Below are positions 7,561-14,772 of a DNA stretch of 17,451 nucleotides, piece by piece. The stretch is from NCBI GenBank assembly GCA_964626275.1, contig CAZVCZ010000027.1, forward strand, positions 1 to 17,451. Direction: 5' to 3'. Within the stretch, counting starts at the first letter, position 1, and each line of letters begins with the position of its first letter. Made by a program: the position numbers and the translations under genes. Source of the stretch: M55B157 sp964626275. GTDB lineage: Bacteria; Actinomycetota; Actinomycetes; S36-B12. The notes beneath the pieces are model-generated. The model saw only the letters and a program-made list of their open reading frames with translations. It was not told where the DNA came from and did not search any database.

Positions 7561-7923
7561 TCACGCCTCGGCGGGTGCGTTCTCGCGCTTCTCGCGGATC
7601 TTGGCGGCCTTGCCGCGCAGCCCACGCAGGTAGTACAGCTTGGCGCGGCGAACATCACCGCGGCTGACGACCTCGATCTTCTCGATGATGGGTGTGTGCA
7701 CCGGGAAGGTGCGCTCCACGCCCACGCCGTAGGAGATCTTGCGGACGGTGAAGGTCTCGCGGATGCCGTCGCCGGAGCGGGCGATCACGACACCCTGGAA
7801 GACCTGGACGCGGGTCTTGTTGCCCTCGACCACGCGGACATGCACCTTGACGGTGTCTCCGGGGCGGAAGTCGGGGATGCCATCGCGCAATGAGCCGGCA
7901 TCGAGATCGTCGAGGGTCTGCAT
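7561..7923 (-). CDS. rplS: Ribosomal protein L19
   Basis: Large-subunit protein bL19, at the 30S-50S interface. The product is 120 aa, starting MQTLDDLDAGSLRDGIPDFR with the conserved FRPGDTVKVHVRVVEGNKTR and RRAKLYYLRGLRGKAAKI. The ATG at 7923 is chosen because it matches the family start; upstream in-frame codons add non-conserved residues. AGGAAG lies about 9 nt before it. The gene closes the rpsP-khpA-rimM-trmD-rplS cluster, but a 173-bp gap upstream suggests its own promoter or leader. Confidence 0.97.
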   Translation of the reverse strand: MQTLDDLDAGSLRDGIPDFRPGDTVKVHVRVVEGNKTRVQVFQGVVIARSGDGIRETFTVRKISYGVGVERTFPVHTPIIEKIEVVSRGDVRRAKLYYLRGLRGKAAKIREKRENAPAEA

Positions 7924-8053
7924 GACTGTCTTCTTCCTGCAAGCGCCACAGGTCGCCCGCGATCTGAGTGGGGCTGGAGCGGGGTTGACCACGCCGTGGC
8001 CGACCCTGGGCTTCGGATCAGGATGCGTGTCCCCTGTGGCGGACGCACTCCTG

Positions 8054-8089
8054 GTCGCCGCGAAGCGACGAAGCCGACCAAGTGTGCCA
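8054..8089 (-). promoter_or_regulatory. Candidate rplS promoter/leader element
   Basis: In the 173-bp trmD-rplS gap, TGGCACACTTGG (8078-8089, minus strand) is nearly identical to TGGCACACTGGG upstream of rpsP. It lies within an 11-bp palindrome, GTGTGGCACAC. Just downstream, GTCGC and GCGAC (8054-8069) form a small hairpin. The hexamer CACACT could act as a weak -10, but no -35 is visible. Confidence 0.3.
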
Positions 8090-8096
8090 CACCCGT

Positions 8097-8816
8097 TCAG
8101 TCGGGAGCGTCACCGGAGTACAGATCAGGCCGCATGCGCTGGGTGCGGTGCTTCGCCTGCTCTAGTCGCCAGGCCGCGATCGCCGCATGATTCCCGCTCA
8201 GCAGGATGTCGGGGACCTCCAGATCCCGCCAGACCGGTGGCCGCGTGTAGACCGGGCCCTCCACGAGGGCCGACTCGCTCGCGGGGTCGTCGGTGGCGAG
8301 CGTGAAGGAGTCGTCCACCACACTGTCGGCATTGCCGACGACCCCGGGCAGGAGCCGAGTCACCGCCTCCACGATCACCAGCGCTGCCGCCTCGCCCCCC
8401 GCGAGGACGTAGTCGCCGATCCCCACTTCAGCCACCTCGACCTGCTGGGCGTAGTGCTGCATCACGCGGGCATCGATGCCTTCGTAACGGCCGCAGGCGA
8501 TGACCAGGTGATCCCGGGTTGACCAGGATTGTGCGGTGGCCTGATCGAACCGTCGCCCCGAGGGGGTGGGCACGATGAGCAGCGACTGAGGGGTGAGGAG
8601 GCGGTCCAGCATGATCCCCCAGGGTTCCGGGGACATCACCATGCCCGGCCCGCCGCCATAGGGTTCGTCGTCCACACTGCGATGTCGTCCGGTCGCGGCA
8701 TCGCGCAGTTCATGGACGTCGATCGTCACCAATCCGTCGTCACGCGCCTTGCCCACCAGCGACAACTGCAGCGGGGAGAGGTAGTCGGGGAAGATGGACA
8801 CGATGTCGATGCGCAC
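8097..8816 (-). CDS. trmD: tRNA (guanine-N1)-methyltransferase TrmD
   Basis: SPOUT-class enzyme that methylates G37 of tRNAs to prevent +1 frameshifting, using S-adenosylmethionine. The product is 239 aa. The trefoil-knot binding motifs are clear: YGGGPGMVM (53-61), ACGRYEGIDARV (107-118) and GIGDYVLAGGE (132-142), together with RHRSVDDEPY. The start is GTG 8816 (MRIDIVSIFPDYL), the family N-terminus; GAGGGG lies about 9 nt upstream. It follows rimM by 14 bp. A longer frame extending to 9080 only adds antisense-like sequence over rimM. Confidence 0.97.
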   Translation of the reverse strand: MRIDIVSIFPDYLSPLQLSLVGKARDDGLVTIDVHELRDAATGRHRSVDDEPYGGGPGMVMSPEPWGIMLDRLLTPQSLLIVPTPSGRRFDQATAQSWSTRDHLVIACGRYEGIDARVMQHYAQQVEVAEVGIGDYVLAGGEAAALVIVEAVTRLLPGVVGNADSVVDDSFTLATDDPASESALVEGPVYTRPPVWRDLEVPDILLSGNHAAIAAWRLEQAKHRTQRMRPDLYSGDAPD

Positions 8817-8830
8817 AGAACTCGACCCCT

Positions 8831-9382
8831 CTAACCCCTGGACCCGGATCCGTCCGACTTCTCCGAACCGTCCGGGCTCTCGGCCTCGATCAAGCCCGGG
8901 GGCGGAGTCACCGTGATGCGTCGGGTGTTGATGTCGATACCCGGCACGAATTCGTGGACGAGCGGGAGCAACCAGGACGATCCCTGGTCCGGGACGATCG
9001 AAAGAAGATCCTGGCCCGGAAGGTGGATGACCTCGTCGACCACTCCGAGATCGGTCCCGGTCGCGTCGATCACCCGGCACCCGATCAGGTCCGAGTCGTA
9101 GTAGTCCTCCTCGTCAGCCGGAGCCTCGCCAGGCAGGCGGTCGACCTCGAGGATCGTGCCGCGCAGGGCCTCTGCCTGGCTGCGATCCATGACACCTTCG
9201 AAGCCCACCAGCAGACCCCCGCCATGCGGGCGTGCGGTCTCCACCGTGAGAGACGATCCCGTGGAGGTCAGCAGGGTCGCGCCAGGAGCGAACCGCTCCT
9301 CAGGTTCATCGGTGCGCACCTCGACGGTGACCTCACCGCGAATCCCGTGGGCTTTGCCGATGCGGCCGACCACGACGCGCAT
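8831..9382 (-). CDS. rimM: 16S rRNA processing protein RimM
   Basis: 30S maturation factor that binds S19 and helps assemble the 30S head. The product is 183 aa. The N-terminal RimM domain (MRVVVGRIGKAHGIRGEVTV, about 1-85) is followed by the PRC-barrel domain (about 92-168: YYDSDLIGCRV, GTDLGVVDEVIHLPGQD, LLPLVHEFVPGID). A short Ser/Gly/Glu-rich tail of about 18 residues is not conserved. The start is ATG 9382, 14 bp after the KH gene, inside the cluster between khpA and trmD. Confidence 0.96.
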   Translation of the reverse strand: MRVVVGRIGKAHGIRGEVTVEVRTDEPEERFAPGATLLTSTGSSLTVETARPHGGGLLVGFEGVMDRSQAEALRGTILEVDRLPGEAPADEEDYYDSDLIGCRVIDATGTDLGVVDEVIHLPGQDLLSIVPDQGSSWLLPLVHEFVPGIDINTRRITVTPPPGLIEAESPDGSEKSDGSGSRG

Positions 9383-9396
9383 GGGAGCGGTGTCGC

Positions 9397-9636
9397 TCAG
9401 CGCTCGTTCTCGTCGAGGAAGTCCACCCGCACAGCTCGGCCACCATTCAGGGCCGTCACCACCGTGCGCAGCGCGCCGGCAGTGCGTCCGGAACGTCCGA
9501 TGACCCGACCCATATCGTCGGGATGGACACGCACCGCGAGCGTGGTTCCCCTGCGAGAGGACTTCTCCCGGACGTCGACATCGTCGGGGTTGTCCACGAT
9601 GCCGCGCACGAGATGACCGAGGGCCTCCTCGAGCAC
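9397..9636 (-). CDS. khpA: KH-domain RNA-binding protein (KhpA/YlqC type)
   Basis: Small KH-domain RNA chaperone of 79 aa. The GxxG loop is visible in GRVIGRSGRTAGALR (about 43-57). KhpA-type proteins bind RNA and act with KhpB in Gram-positives; the specific role in actinobacteria is less defined. The start is GTG 9636, only 3 bp after the rpsP stop, and the ribosome site lies in the end of rpsP (GAGGG). Its place between rpsP and rimM is conserved in Gram-positive bacteria. Confidence 0.93.
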   Translation of the reverse strand: MLEEALGHLVRGIVDNPDDVDVREKSSRRGTTLAVRVHPDDMGRVIGRSGRTAGALRTVVTALNGGRAVRVDFLDENER

Positions 9637-9639
9637 GTC

Positions 9640-10227
9640 CTAGCCCTCGGCCTTCGGCTGATCACCCTCGGCCGCCGCCTCAGCGGCGACATCTGCATCC
9701 CCGGCCGCGTCGGCAATGGCCTCGGCCTCGGCGACAACCTCTGCCTCGGCGGCAGCTTCAGCAGCAGCCTCGACCGCAACCTCGGCGACCACCTCGGCGA
9801 CGGCCTCGTCTACGACGTCGGCAGGCGCATCCGCCTTGGCCTGCGGTGTCTCCTTGGGGGTGAGGACCGGGGTCTTGGGCTCATCGGCAGCCTCGGCGGC
9901 AGCCTTCTCATAGGCGGCCGAGCGCGATGGCTTCTCGGGGGCCACCTCGAGGGTGCCTTCCGCCCCGGGGAGGCCCTTGAACTTCTGCCAGTCCCCGGTC
10001 ACCTTGAGCAGCGCGAGAACCGCCTCGGTCGGCTGTGCGCCGACGCCGAGCCAGTGCTGCACCCGATCGGAATCGATGCGGATCAGGCTGGGGTTCTCCA
10101 GCGGCTGATAGATGCCGATCTCCTCGATGGCACGGCCATCGCGGCGCTTGCGGGCATCAGCGATGATGACGCGGTACTGGGGTGCGTGGATCTTGCCCAC
10201 GCGCTTGAGCTTGATCTTGACGGCCAC
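9640..10227 (-). CDS. rpsP: Ribosomal protein S16 with a long acidic C-terminal extension
   Basis: 30S protein bS16. The core is residues 1 to about 85 (MAVKIKLKRVGKIHAPQYRV, DGRAIEEIGIYQP, VGAQPTEAVLALLKVTGDWQ). The remaining 110 or so residues are low-complexity and rich in Ala, Glu, Val and Asp, giving 195 aa in all against about 80-90 in many bacteria. Actinobacterial S16 often carries an Ala/Glu-rich tail; this one is long. The start is GTG 10227, with GAGGAG about 11 nt upstream. It heads the rpsP-khpA-rimM-trmD run. Confidence 0.96.
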   Translation of the reverse strand: MAVKIKLKRVGKIHAPQYRVIIADARKRRDGRAIEEIGIYQPLENPSLIRIDSDRVQHWLGVGAQPTEAVLALLKVTGDWQKFKGLPGAEGTLEVAPEKPSRSAAYEKAAAEAADEPKTPVLTPKETPQAKADAPADVVDEAVAEVVAEVAVEAAAEAAAEAEVVAEAEAIADAAGDADVAAEAAAEGDQPKAEG

Positions 10228-10355
10228 GTGCTGTGGTGCTCCTCGTTAGTTGGTTCGGCTGGCACCGCCGCGAGCACGTGGGGCGTGCTGGTGCGTGGTG
10301 GGCCTGATCATCGGCCGGTCGGGTGGTGAGAGGGGCCGCCCACCGGCATGACCGG

Positions 10356-10367
10356 CCCAGTGTGCCA
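10356..10367 (-). promoter_or_regulatory. Candidate rpsP promoter element shared with rplS
   Basis: TGGCACACTGGG on the minus strand, about 128 nt before the rpsP start. It matches the rplS element in 11 of 12 bases. It may mark a promoter or regulator site for ribosomal protein genes; there is no visible -35. The rest of the ffh-rpsP gap holds GC-rich sequence without a gene. Confidence 0.3.
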
Positions 10368-10370
10368 GAT

Positions 10371-10385
10371 GCCGCAGGGTGCGGC
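10371..10385 (-). terminator. Hairpin after ffh (possible terminator)
   Basis: GCCGCA-loop-TGCGGC, a perfect 6-bp GC-rich stem with a 3-nt loop, 14 nt past the ffh stop on the coding strand. No T-run follows, so it is at best a non-canonical terminator. Confidence 0.35.
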
Positions 10386-10399
10386 GCAGGCCGGGCGGT

Positions 10400-11956
10400 C
10401 TAGCCGAGCAACTTGCGGATGTCCTCGGGCAGTTCGAGGTCGGCGGGATCCATCACCGCCGGGGGTGCCTCCGCCGCAGCGGGCGCCTCGAGGGCTGCTC
10501 GCTCCTGTGCCGCCCGCTTCGCCGGATTCCCACTGCGCGACTTCTTGCCCTTCGGCTGCGTGCGACCCGAGCGGCCCTTCGATTTCTTTCCGCCTCCCCC
10601 ACCCGGCATCCCCGGCATCCCCGGCATTCCCGGCATCCCCGCCATGCCGCCCTTGCCCCCGCGCATGCTGCGCATCATCTTCTGGGCCTCAGCGAACCGC
10701 TCCACGAGGGAGTTCACATCCGAGACCTGGGTGCCGGAGCCCTTGGCGATTCGAGCGCGCCGGGATCCGTTGAGGATCTTCGGGTCGGCCCGTTCGGCGG
10801 GGGTCATCGACTGGATGATCGCCGCGACCCGATCGAGTTCTCGCTCATCGAGGTTGTCGAGTTGGGCCTTGGCCTCCCCCATGCCCGGCAGCATGCCCAG
10901 CAACTTGCCGAAGGAGCCCATCTTCTTCACGGCCTGCATCTGGGATAGGAAGTCCTCGAGGGTGAAGTCCTCGCCCGAACTGACCTTGCGGGCCATCTTC
11001 TCGGCCTGCTCGGTGTCGAAGGCACGCTCGGCCTGCTCGATCAGGGTGAGCATGTCGCCCATGTCGAGGATCCGCGACGCCATGCGGTCGGGATGGAAGG
11101 TCTCGAAGTCCTCGAGCTTCTCGCCGGTCGAGGCGAAGAGGATCGGCCGGTCGGTCACCGTGACGATGGACAGCGCTGCACCGCCGCGAGCGTCACCGTC
11201 CAACTTGGTGAGCACGACTCCGTCGAATCCGACGCCGGTGGCGAATTCCTCGGCCGTGCGGACGGCATCCTGTCCGATCATCGCGTCCACGACGAGGAGA
11301 ACCTCATCGGGATTGACGGCGTCTCGCACCCCGCGGAGCTGCTGCATCAACTCCGCGTCGATGGCCAGTCGCCCTGCCGTGTCAACGATCACGATGTCGT
11401 GCAGGGTGCGCTCCGCGTGGTGGAGCGAATCACGCGCCACCTCGACAGGGTCCCCGATACCGTTGCCGGGCTGCGGAGCGTAGACGTCGACACCGGCTCG
11501 GTCACCGACGACCTGCAACTGGTCGACCGCGTTGGGCCGCTGCAGGTCCGCCGCGACGAGGAGGGGGGTGTGCCCGGTCTGCTTGAGATGGTGCGCAAGC
11601 TTGCCCGCGAGGGTCGTCTTGCCAGCACCCTGGAGACCGGCGAGCAGGATCACCGTCGGCGGAGTCTTGGCGAACCGCAGTCGGCGAGTGTCACCACCGA
11701 GGATGGCAATGAGCTGCTCGTGCACGATCTTGACGACCTGTTGGCCGGGATTGAGCGCCCCGGACACCTCGGCGGACAGGGCCCTTTCGCGCACCGCTGT
11801 GGTGAACGCTCGCACCACCGGAAGCGCGACGTCGGCGTCGAGCAGGGCGATGCGGATCTCGCGGAGGGTCTGCTCGATGTCCGCCTCGGACAGTCGCCCC
11901 TTGCCCCTGAGGCCCTTGAACGTCGAGGCAAGGCGATCGGAGAGCGAAGCGAACAT
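10400..11956 (-). CDS. ffh: Signal recognition particle GTPase Ffh (SRP54)
   Basis: SRP protein that binds 4.5S/SRP RNA and signal sequences and delivers ribosomes to FtsY. The product is 518 aa. The N domain (1-90) is followed by the NG GTPase with GLQGAGKTT (107-115), DTAGR (192-196) and TKLDGDARGG (250-259). The methionine-rich M domain (about 300-430) carries GSGTQVSDVNSLVERFAEAQKMM. After it come four GMP units, a Gly run and a Lys/Arg-rich tail, ending in an Ala-rich segment and LPEDIRKLLG. ATG 11956 matches the family start (MFASLSDRL); a GTG directly upstream is less likely. It begins only 9 bp after glnD, with GGAG too close to be an ideal ribosome site, so coupling to glnD or a leaderless message is possible. 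Confidence 0.96.
   Translation of the reverse strand: MFASLSDRLASTFKGLRGKGRLSEADIEQTLREIRIALLDADVALPVVRAFTTAVRERALSAEVSGALNPGQQVVKIVHEQLIAILGGDTRRLRFAKTPPTVILLAGLQGAGKTTLAGKLAHHLKQTGHTPLLVAADLQRPNAVDQLQVVGDRAGVDVYAPQPGNGIGDPVEVARDSLHHAERTLHDIVIVDTAGRLAIDAELMQQLRGVRDAVNPDEVLLVVDAMIGQDAVRTAEEFATGVGFDGVVLTKLDGDARGGAALSIVTVTDRPILFASTGEKLEDFETFHPDRMASRILDMGDMLTLIEQAERAFDTEQAEKMARKVSSGEDFTLEDFLSQMQAVKKMGSFGKLLGMLPGMGEAKAQLDNLDERELDRVAAIIQSMTPAERADPKILNGSRRARIAKGSGTQVSDVNSLVERFAEAQKMMRSMRGGKGGMAGMPGMPGMPGMPGGGGGKKSKGRSGRTQPKGKKSRSGNPAKRAAQERAALEAPAAAEAPPAVMDPADLELPEDIRKLLG
10605..10640. repeat. Four tandem 9-bp repeats inside ffh
   Basis: GGCATCCCC is repeated four times in a row, one copy with a single change (GGCATTCCC). 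It encodes the Gly-Met-Pro repeats after the Ffh M domain. Such a run could vary in copy number by slippage without changing frame. Confidence 0.85.
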
Positions 11957-11965
11957 CACTCCAGA

Positions 11966-14368
11966 CTAGTCCCCGGCGCTGTGCAACGTCGCGAGCACCG
12001 TGGTCCGCACCGCGGCCAGGTGGTCCTCTCCCAGCGTTCCTCCATCCGGACGCCGAAGGTAGAACACATCGACAACCTCCGAGCCGAGGGTGGACACGCG
12101 CGCCGAGGTGACATACGCCCCCGCTGCGGCCAATGCGGAGCCGATCCGGTGGAGCAGCGCCGGTTCGTCGTGAGCGCGCACCTCAAGGACGTCGTACCGC
12201 GCACTGGCATCCGGGATGATTTCCACCCAGGCGGTCACCGCTGGCTCTGCCGTGGCGGACTGTCTCTCGGCGAGTTTGCGGGACACGTCGAGATCGCCGG
12301 AGAGGGCCCGAACGAGGTCATCCCGTAGCCGCTCAAGCGGCGGCGGTTCCCCATAGAGCGGTGTGACTCGCCATCGGCTGAGAACCCGTTCACCGTGGGA
12401 GGTCGAGTCCGCGCTACGCACCTGGAGTCGGTGAAGAGCGAGTACCCCGGCCACCGTCGCCAGGAGTCCCAGTCGATCATCGGCCACGATCGTGAGGTCG
12501 CATTCACCGTCGCTGTCCGCCGGCTCCAGCAAGACATCGATTCCCGGTCGCTCCAGGAGTTCGGCTTCCGCTGAACTCAATTCGGCGTCCACTACCTCGT
12601 CCGCTGAAGGCACCGCTGTGCCGAGGAGCACGGCGTGAACCCGGCGTACCAGCGTGTCGATGAGGCCCTTCTTCCACTCACTCCACGCTGCGGGGCCGGT
12701 GGCTGCCGCATCGGCTTCGGTCAGCGCATGCAGGAGGTCGAGGGTGTCGACATTCCCGACCGCATCCGCCACCTGCTCGATGGTGGTGGGATCGTCGAGG
12801 TCGCGCCGCGTCGCCATGTCGGGCAGGAGCAGGTGGTAGCGCACCATGTCGACCAGGATCTCGGTGTCCGCGGCGTCGAATCCCAGCCGCGGGGCGATAT
12901 CGGCCACGAGTTCGACACCGATGTCCGTGTGGTCCCCGGGGCGGGCCTTGCCGATGTCGTGCAACCACGCACCCACGAGTAGCAGATCGGGCCGGGCCAC
13001 CCGGCGCACGTACGCGCCCGCCTGCGCCGCCGCCTCGATGAGGTGTCGATCGACGGTGTAGGTGTGAAGTGGATTGCGCTGCGGTGCTGACCGCACCACC
13101 GACCACTCGGGAATAAGTCGCTCGGGGATCCCCGCCGCATCCAGGGCCTCCCATACCGGCACGAGCCCGCGCCCCGCACCAAGAAGGGACACCAGGGCAT
13201 CACGAGCACTGCGCGGCCATGGTTCAGGAATCGGACCTCCGCGCGATGCCAGTCGCTGAACCGCTGAGGGGGACAAGGGAAGTCCAGCCTGCGCTGCCGC
13301 TGCCGCAGCACGCAGCACGAGAACGGGATCTCGCTCCGGCCTGGCCGACTCCGCAAGGGTGACCTCTCCCTCGTGCACGACCACTCCCTCGGAGAGGGGA
13401 ACTCGTTCGGGACCGATGCGTCGAACTCGCCGACGAAGAAGGGATCGTCGCGGTCGTGTCGTGATGCGATCGACTCGATGCCACATCACATCCGAGGCGT
13501 ACGCGACAGTGCGAGCTGACGACGACACCGAACGAAGCAACTCATCGGCATCCGCGAAGCCAAGCCGCTCCGCAACCGCCGGCTGCTCCTGGAGCGTGAG
13601 TCGGTCGTTCGGTCGCTGCCGCTGCAATCGCTGGTGCTCATGCAGTGCATCACGAACCGAGCCGATATGTGCGTGGGCATCCGCAAGTCCTGTTCGGGGG
13701 ACATCTGTCACCCAGGAGGCAGCAACCGCTCGAAGCACAGTGGCATCACGCAGTCCGCCGTACGCCTCCTTGATGTCCGGTTCCAAGACATGGGCGAGAT
13801 CGCCATAGCGATCCCGTCGGTGTCGCACGCTGTCATGCAATTCCCCAAGGCGCCTGGGCGCGAGAGCACGCCAGTCGGCAAGCACCGAGGATCGAAGAGC
13901 GGTGACGGCGTCGTCATCTCCGGCGACGCAACGTGCGTCCAGGATGCCCAGGACCACACGGAGATCCTCCGTCGCCAGACGTCGCGCCTGCGCCGGAGTG
14001 CGCACGCTGTGGTCGATCCGGACCCCGGAGTCCCAGGCCGGATACCAAAGCCGATCAGCGACCTGCGCCGCCTCGCCACCGACCGAGTCGGGAAGAAGTA
14101 GTAGCAGATCGATGTCGCTCCCCGGCGCGAGTTCGCGGCGGCCATAACCGCCGATCGCCACCAGTGCACCGCCGACATCACCAGCCCCGCTCGCCTCGAA
14201 CAGGTCCTGCAGCCAGCGATCAGTGGTGTCCGTCAATCGGGTGCGACGCTCGATCGCGGACATGGACGGATCGTCGACGATCGCTTCGCGTGCCTGGCGG
14301 TACCAGGCTGTCGCGCGGTCTGGGTCCATGACACGTCGAACCGGGGAGGTGGGATCGGTGGTACTCAT
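11966..14368 (-). CDS. glnD: PII nucleotidyltransferase / de-modifying enzyme GlnD
   Basis: Bifunctional nitrogen sensor that modifies and de-modifies PII according to glutamine level. In characterised actinobacteria it adenylylates rather than uridylylates GlnK; which happens here cannot be read from sequence. The product is 800 aa. The nucleotidyltransferase domain has GGYGRREL (73-80) and DID (85-87). The GlnD helical region (about 180-300) is followed by the HD domain with H435 and LHDIGK (469-474), then two ACT domains (about 625-660 and 727-775) that bind glutamine. ATG 14368 follows a strong GGAGGAGG site (14375-14382), so a longer frame reaching 14500 is rejected. It is 65 bp after glnK. 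Confidence 0.95.
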   Translation of the reverse strand: MSTTDPTSPVRRVMDPDRATAWYRQAREAIVDDPSMSAIERRTRLTDTTDRWLQDLFEASGAGDVGGALVAIGGYGRRELAPGSDIDLLLLLPDSVGGEAAQVADRLWYPAWDSGVRIDHSVRTPAQARRLATEDLRVVLGILDARCVAGDDDAVTALRSSVLADWRALAPRRLGELHDSVRHRRDRYGDLAHVLEPDIKEAYGGLRDATVLRAVAASWVTDVPRTGLADAHAHIGSVRDALHEHQRLQRQRPNDRLTLQEQPAVAERLGFADADELLRSVSSSARTVAYASDVMWHRVDRITTRPRRSLLRRRVRRIGPERVPLSEGVVVHEGEVTLAESARPERDPVLVLRAAAAAAQAGLPLSPSAVQRLASRGGPIPEPWPRSARDALVSLLGAGRGLVPVWEALDAAGIPERLIPEWSVVRSAPQRNPLHTYTVDRHLIEAAAQAGAYVRRVARPDLLLVGAWLHDIGKARPGDHTDIGVELVADIAPRLGFDAADTEILVDMVRYHLLLPDMATRRDLDDPTTIEQVADAVGNVDTLDLLHALTEADAAATGPAAWSEWKKGLIDTLVRRVHAVLLGTAVPSADEVVDAELSSAEAELLERPGIDVLLEPADSDGECDLTIVADDRLGLLATVAGVLALHRLQVRSADSTSHGERVLSRWRVTPLYGEPPPLERLRDDLVRALSGDLDVSRKLAERQSATAEPAVTAWVEIIPDASARYDVLEVRAHDEPALLHRIGSALAAAGAYVTSARVSTLGSEVVDVFYLRRPDGGTLGEDHLAAVRTTVLATLHSAGD

Positions 14369-14433
14369 GCGATCCCTCCTCCCCGGCTCGATTCGTCGTG
14401 TCTTTCCTATCGTGTGTCCGGTCGTGTTTCGAC

Positions 14434-14772
14434 CTACAGGGCGTCGACGCCCTGTTCGCCCGTGCGAACCCGGGTGATGCTCTCCACCGGGGTCACCCAA
14501 ACTTTGCCGTCACCGATCTTGCCGGTGTGGGCACTGGCGACGATCGCCTCGACGACTCCGGCGGCATCCGCGTCGTCCACGACGAGTTCGATGCGCACCT
14601 TCGGAACGAGATCGACCGTGTACTCCGCACCTCGATACACCTCGGTGTGACCACGCTGGCGGCCGAATCCGCTGGCCTCCATGACCGTCATGCCATGGAT
14701 TCCACGCTCCTCGAGCGCCGTCTTGACCTCCTCGAGCTTGAACGGCTTGACGATGGCTGTCACGAGCTTCAT
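14434..14772 (-). CDS. glnK: PII nitrogen signalling protein (GlnK/GlnB)
   Basis: Trimeric PII protein that senses ATP/ADP and 2-oxoglutarate and gates AmtB. The product is 112 aa, the standard length. The N-terminus MKLVTAIVKPFKLEEVKTAL is classic. The T-loop carries the modifiable tyrosine Y51 (RGAEYTVD), and the B-loop reads TGKIGDGKVWV (about 83-93). The ATG directly follows the amtB stop (TAGATG), and the ribosome site overlaps the end of amtB. Linkage to amtB supports the name GlnK over GlnB. Confidence 0.96.
   Translation of the reverse strand: MKLVTAIVKPFKLEEVKTALEERGIHGMTVMEASGFGRQRGHTEVYRGAEYTVDLVPKVRIELVVDDADAAGVVEAIVASAHTGKIGDGKVWVTPVESITRVRTGEQGVDAL

Noticed and set aside
8817..9080. 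N-terminal extension of trmD
   Set aside because: It would overlap rimM in another frame; the conserved TrmD N-terminus begins at GTG 8816.
11969..11999. A full sigma-70 promoter for ffh inside the end of glnD
   Set aside because: TAGTCT could be a -10, but nothing close to TTGACA lies 16-18 nt upstream, so it is mentioned only as a possibility.
11093..12328. 411-residue plus-strand frame across ffh and glnD
   Set aside because: Fully antisense to two well-conserved genes, with no domain, signal or ribosome site that I can support.
14369..14500. N-terminal extension of glnD into glnK
   Set aside because: A strong ribosome site precedes ATG 14368, and the extra residues overlap glnK without resemblance to GlnD.
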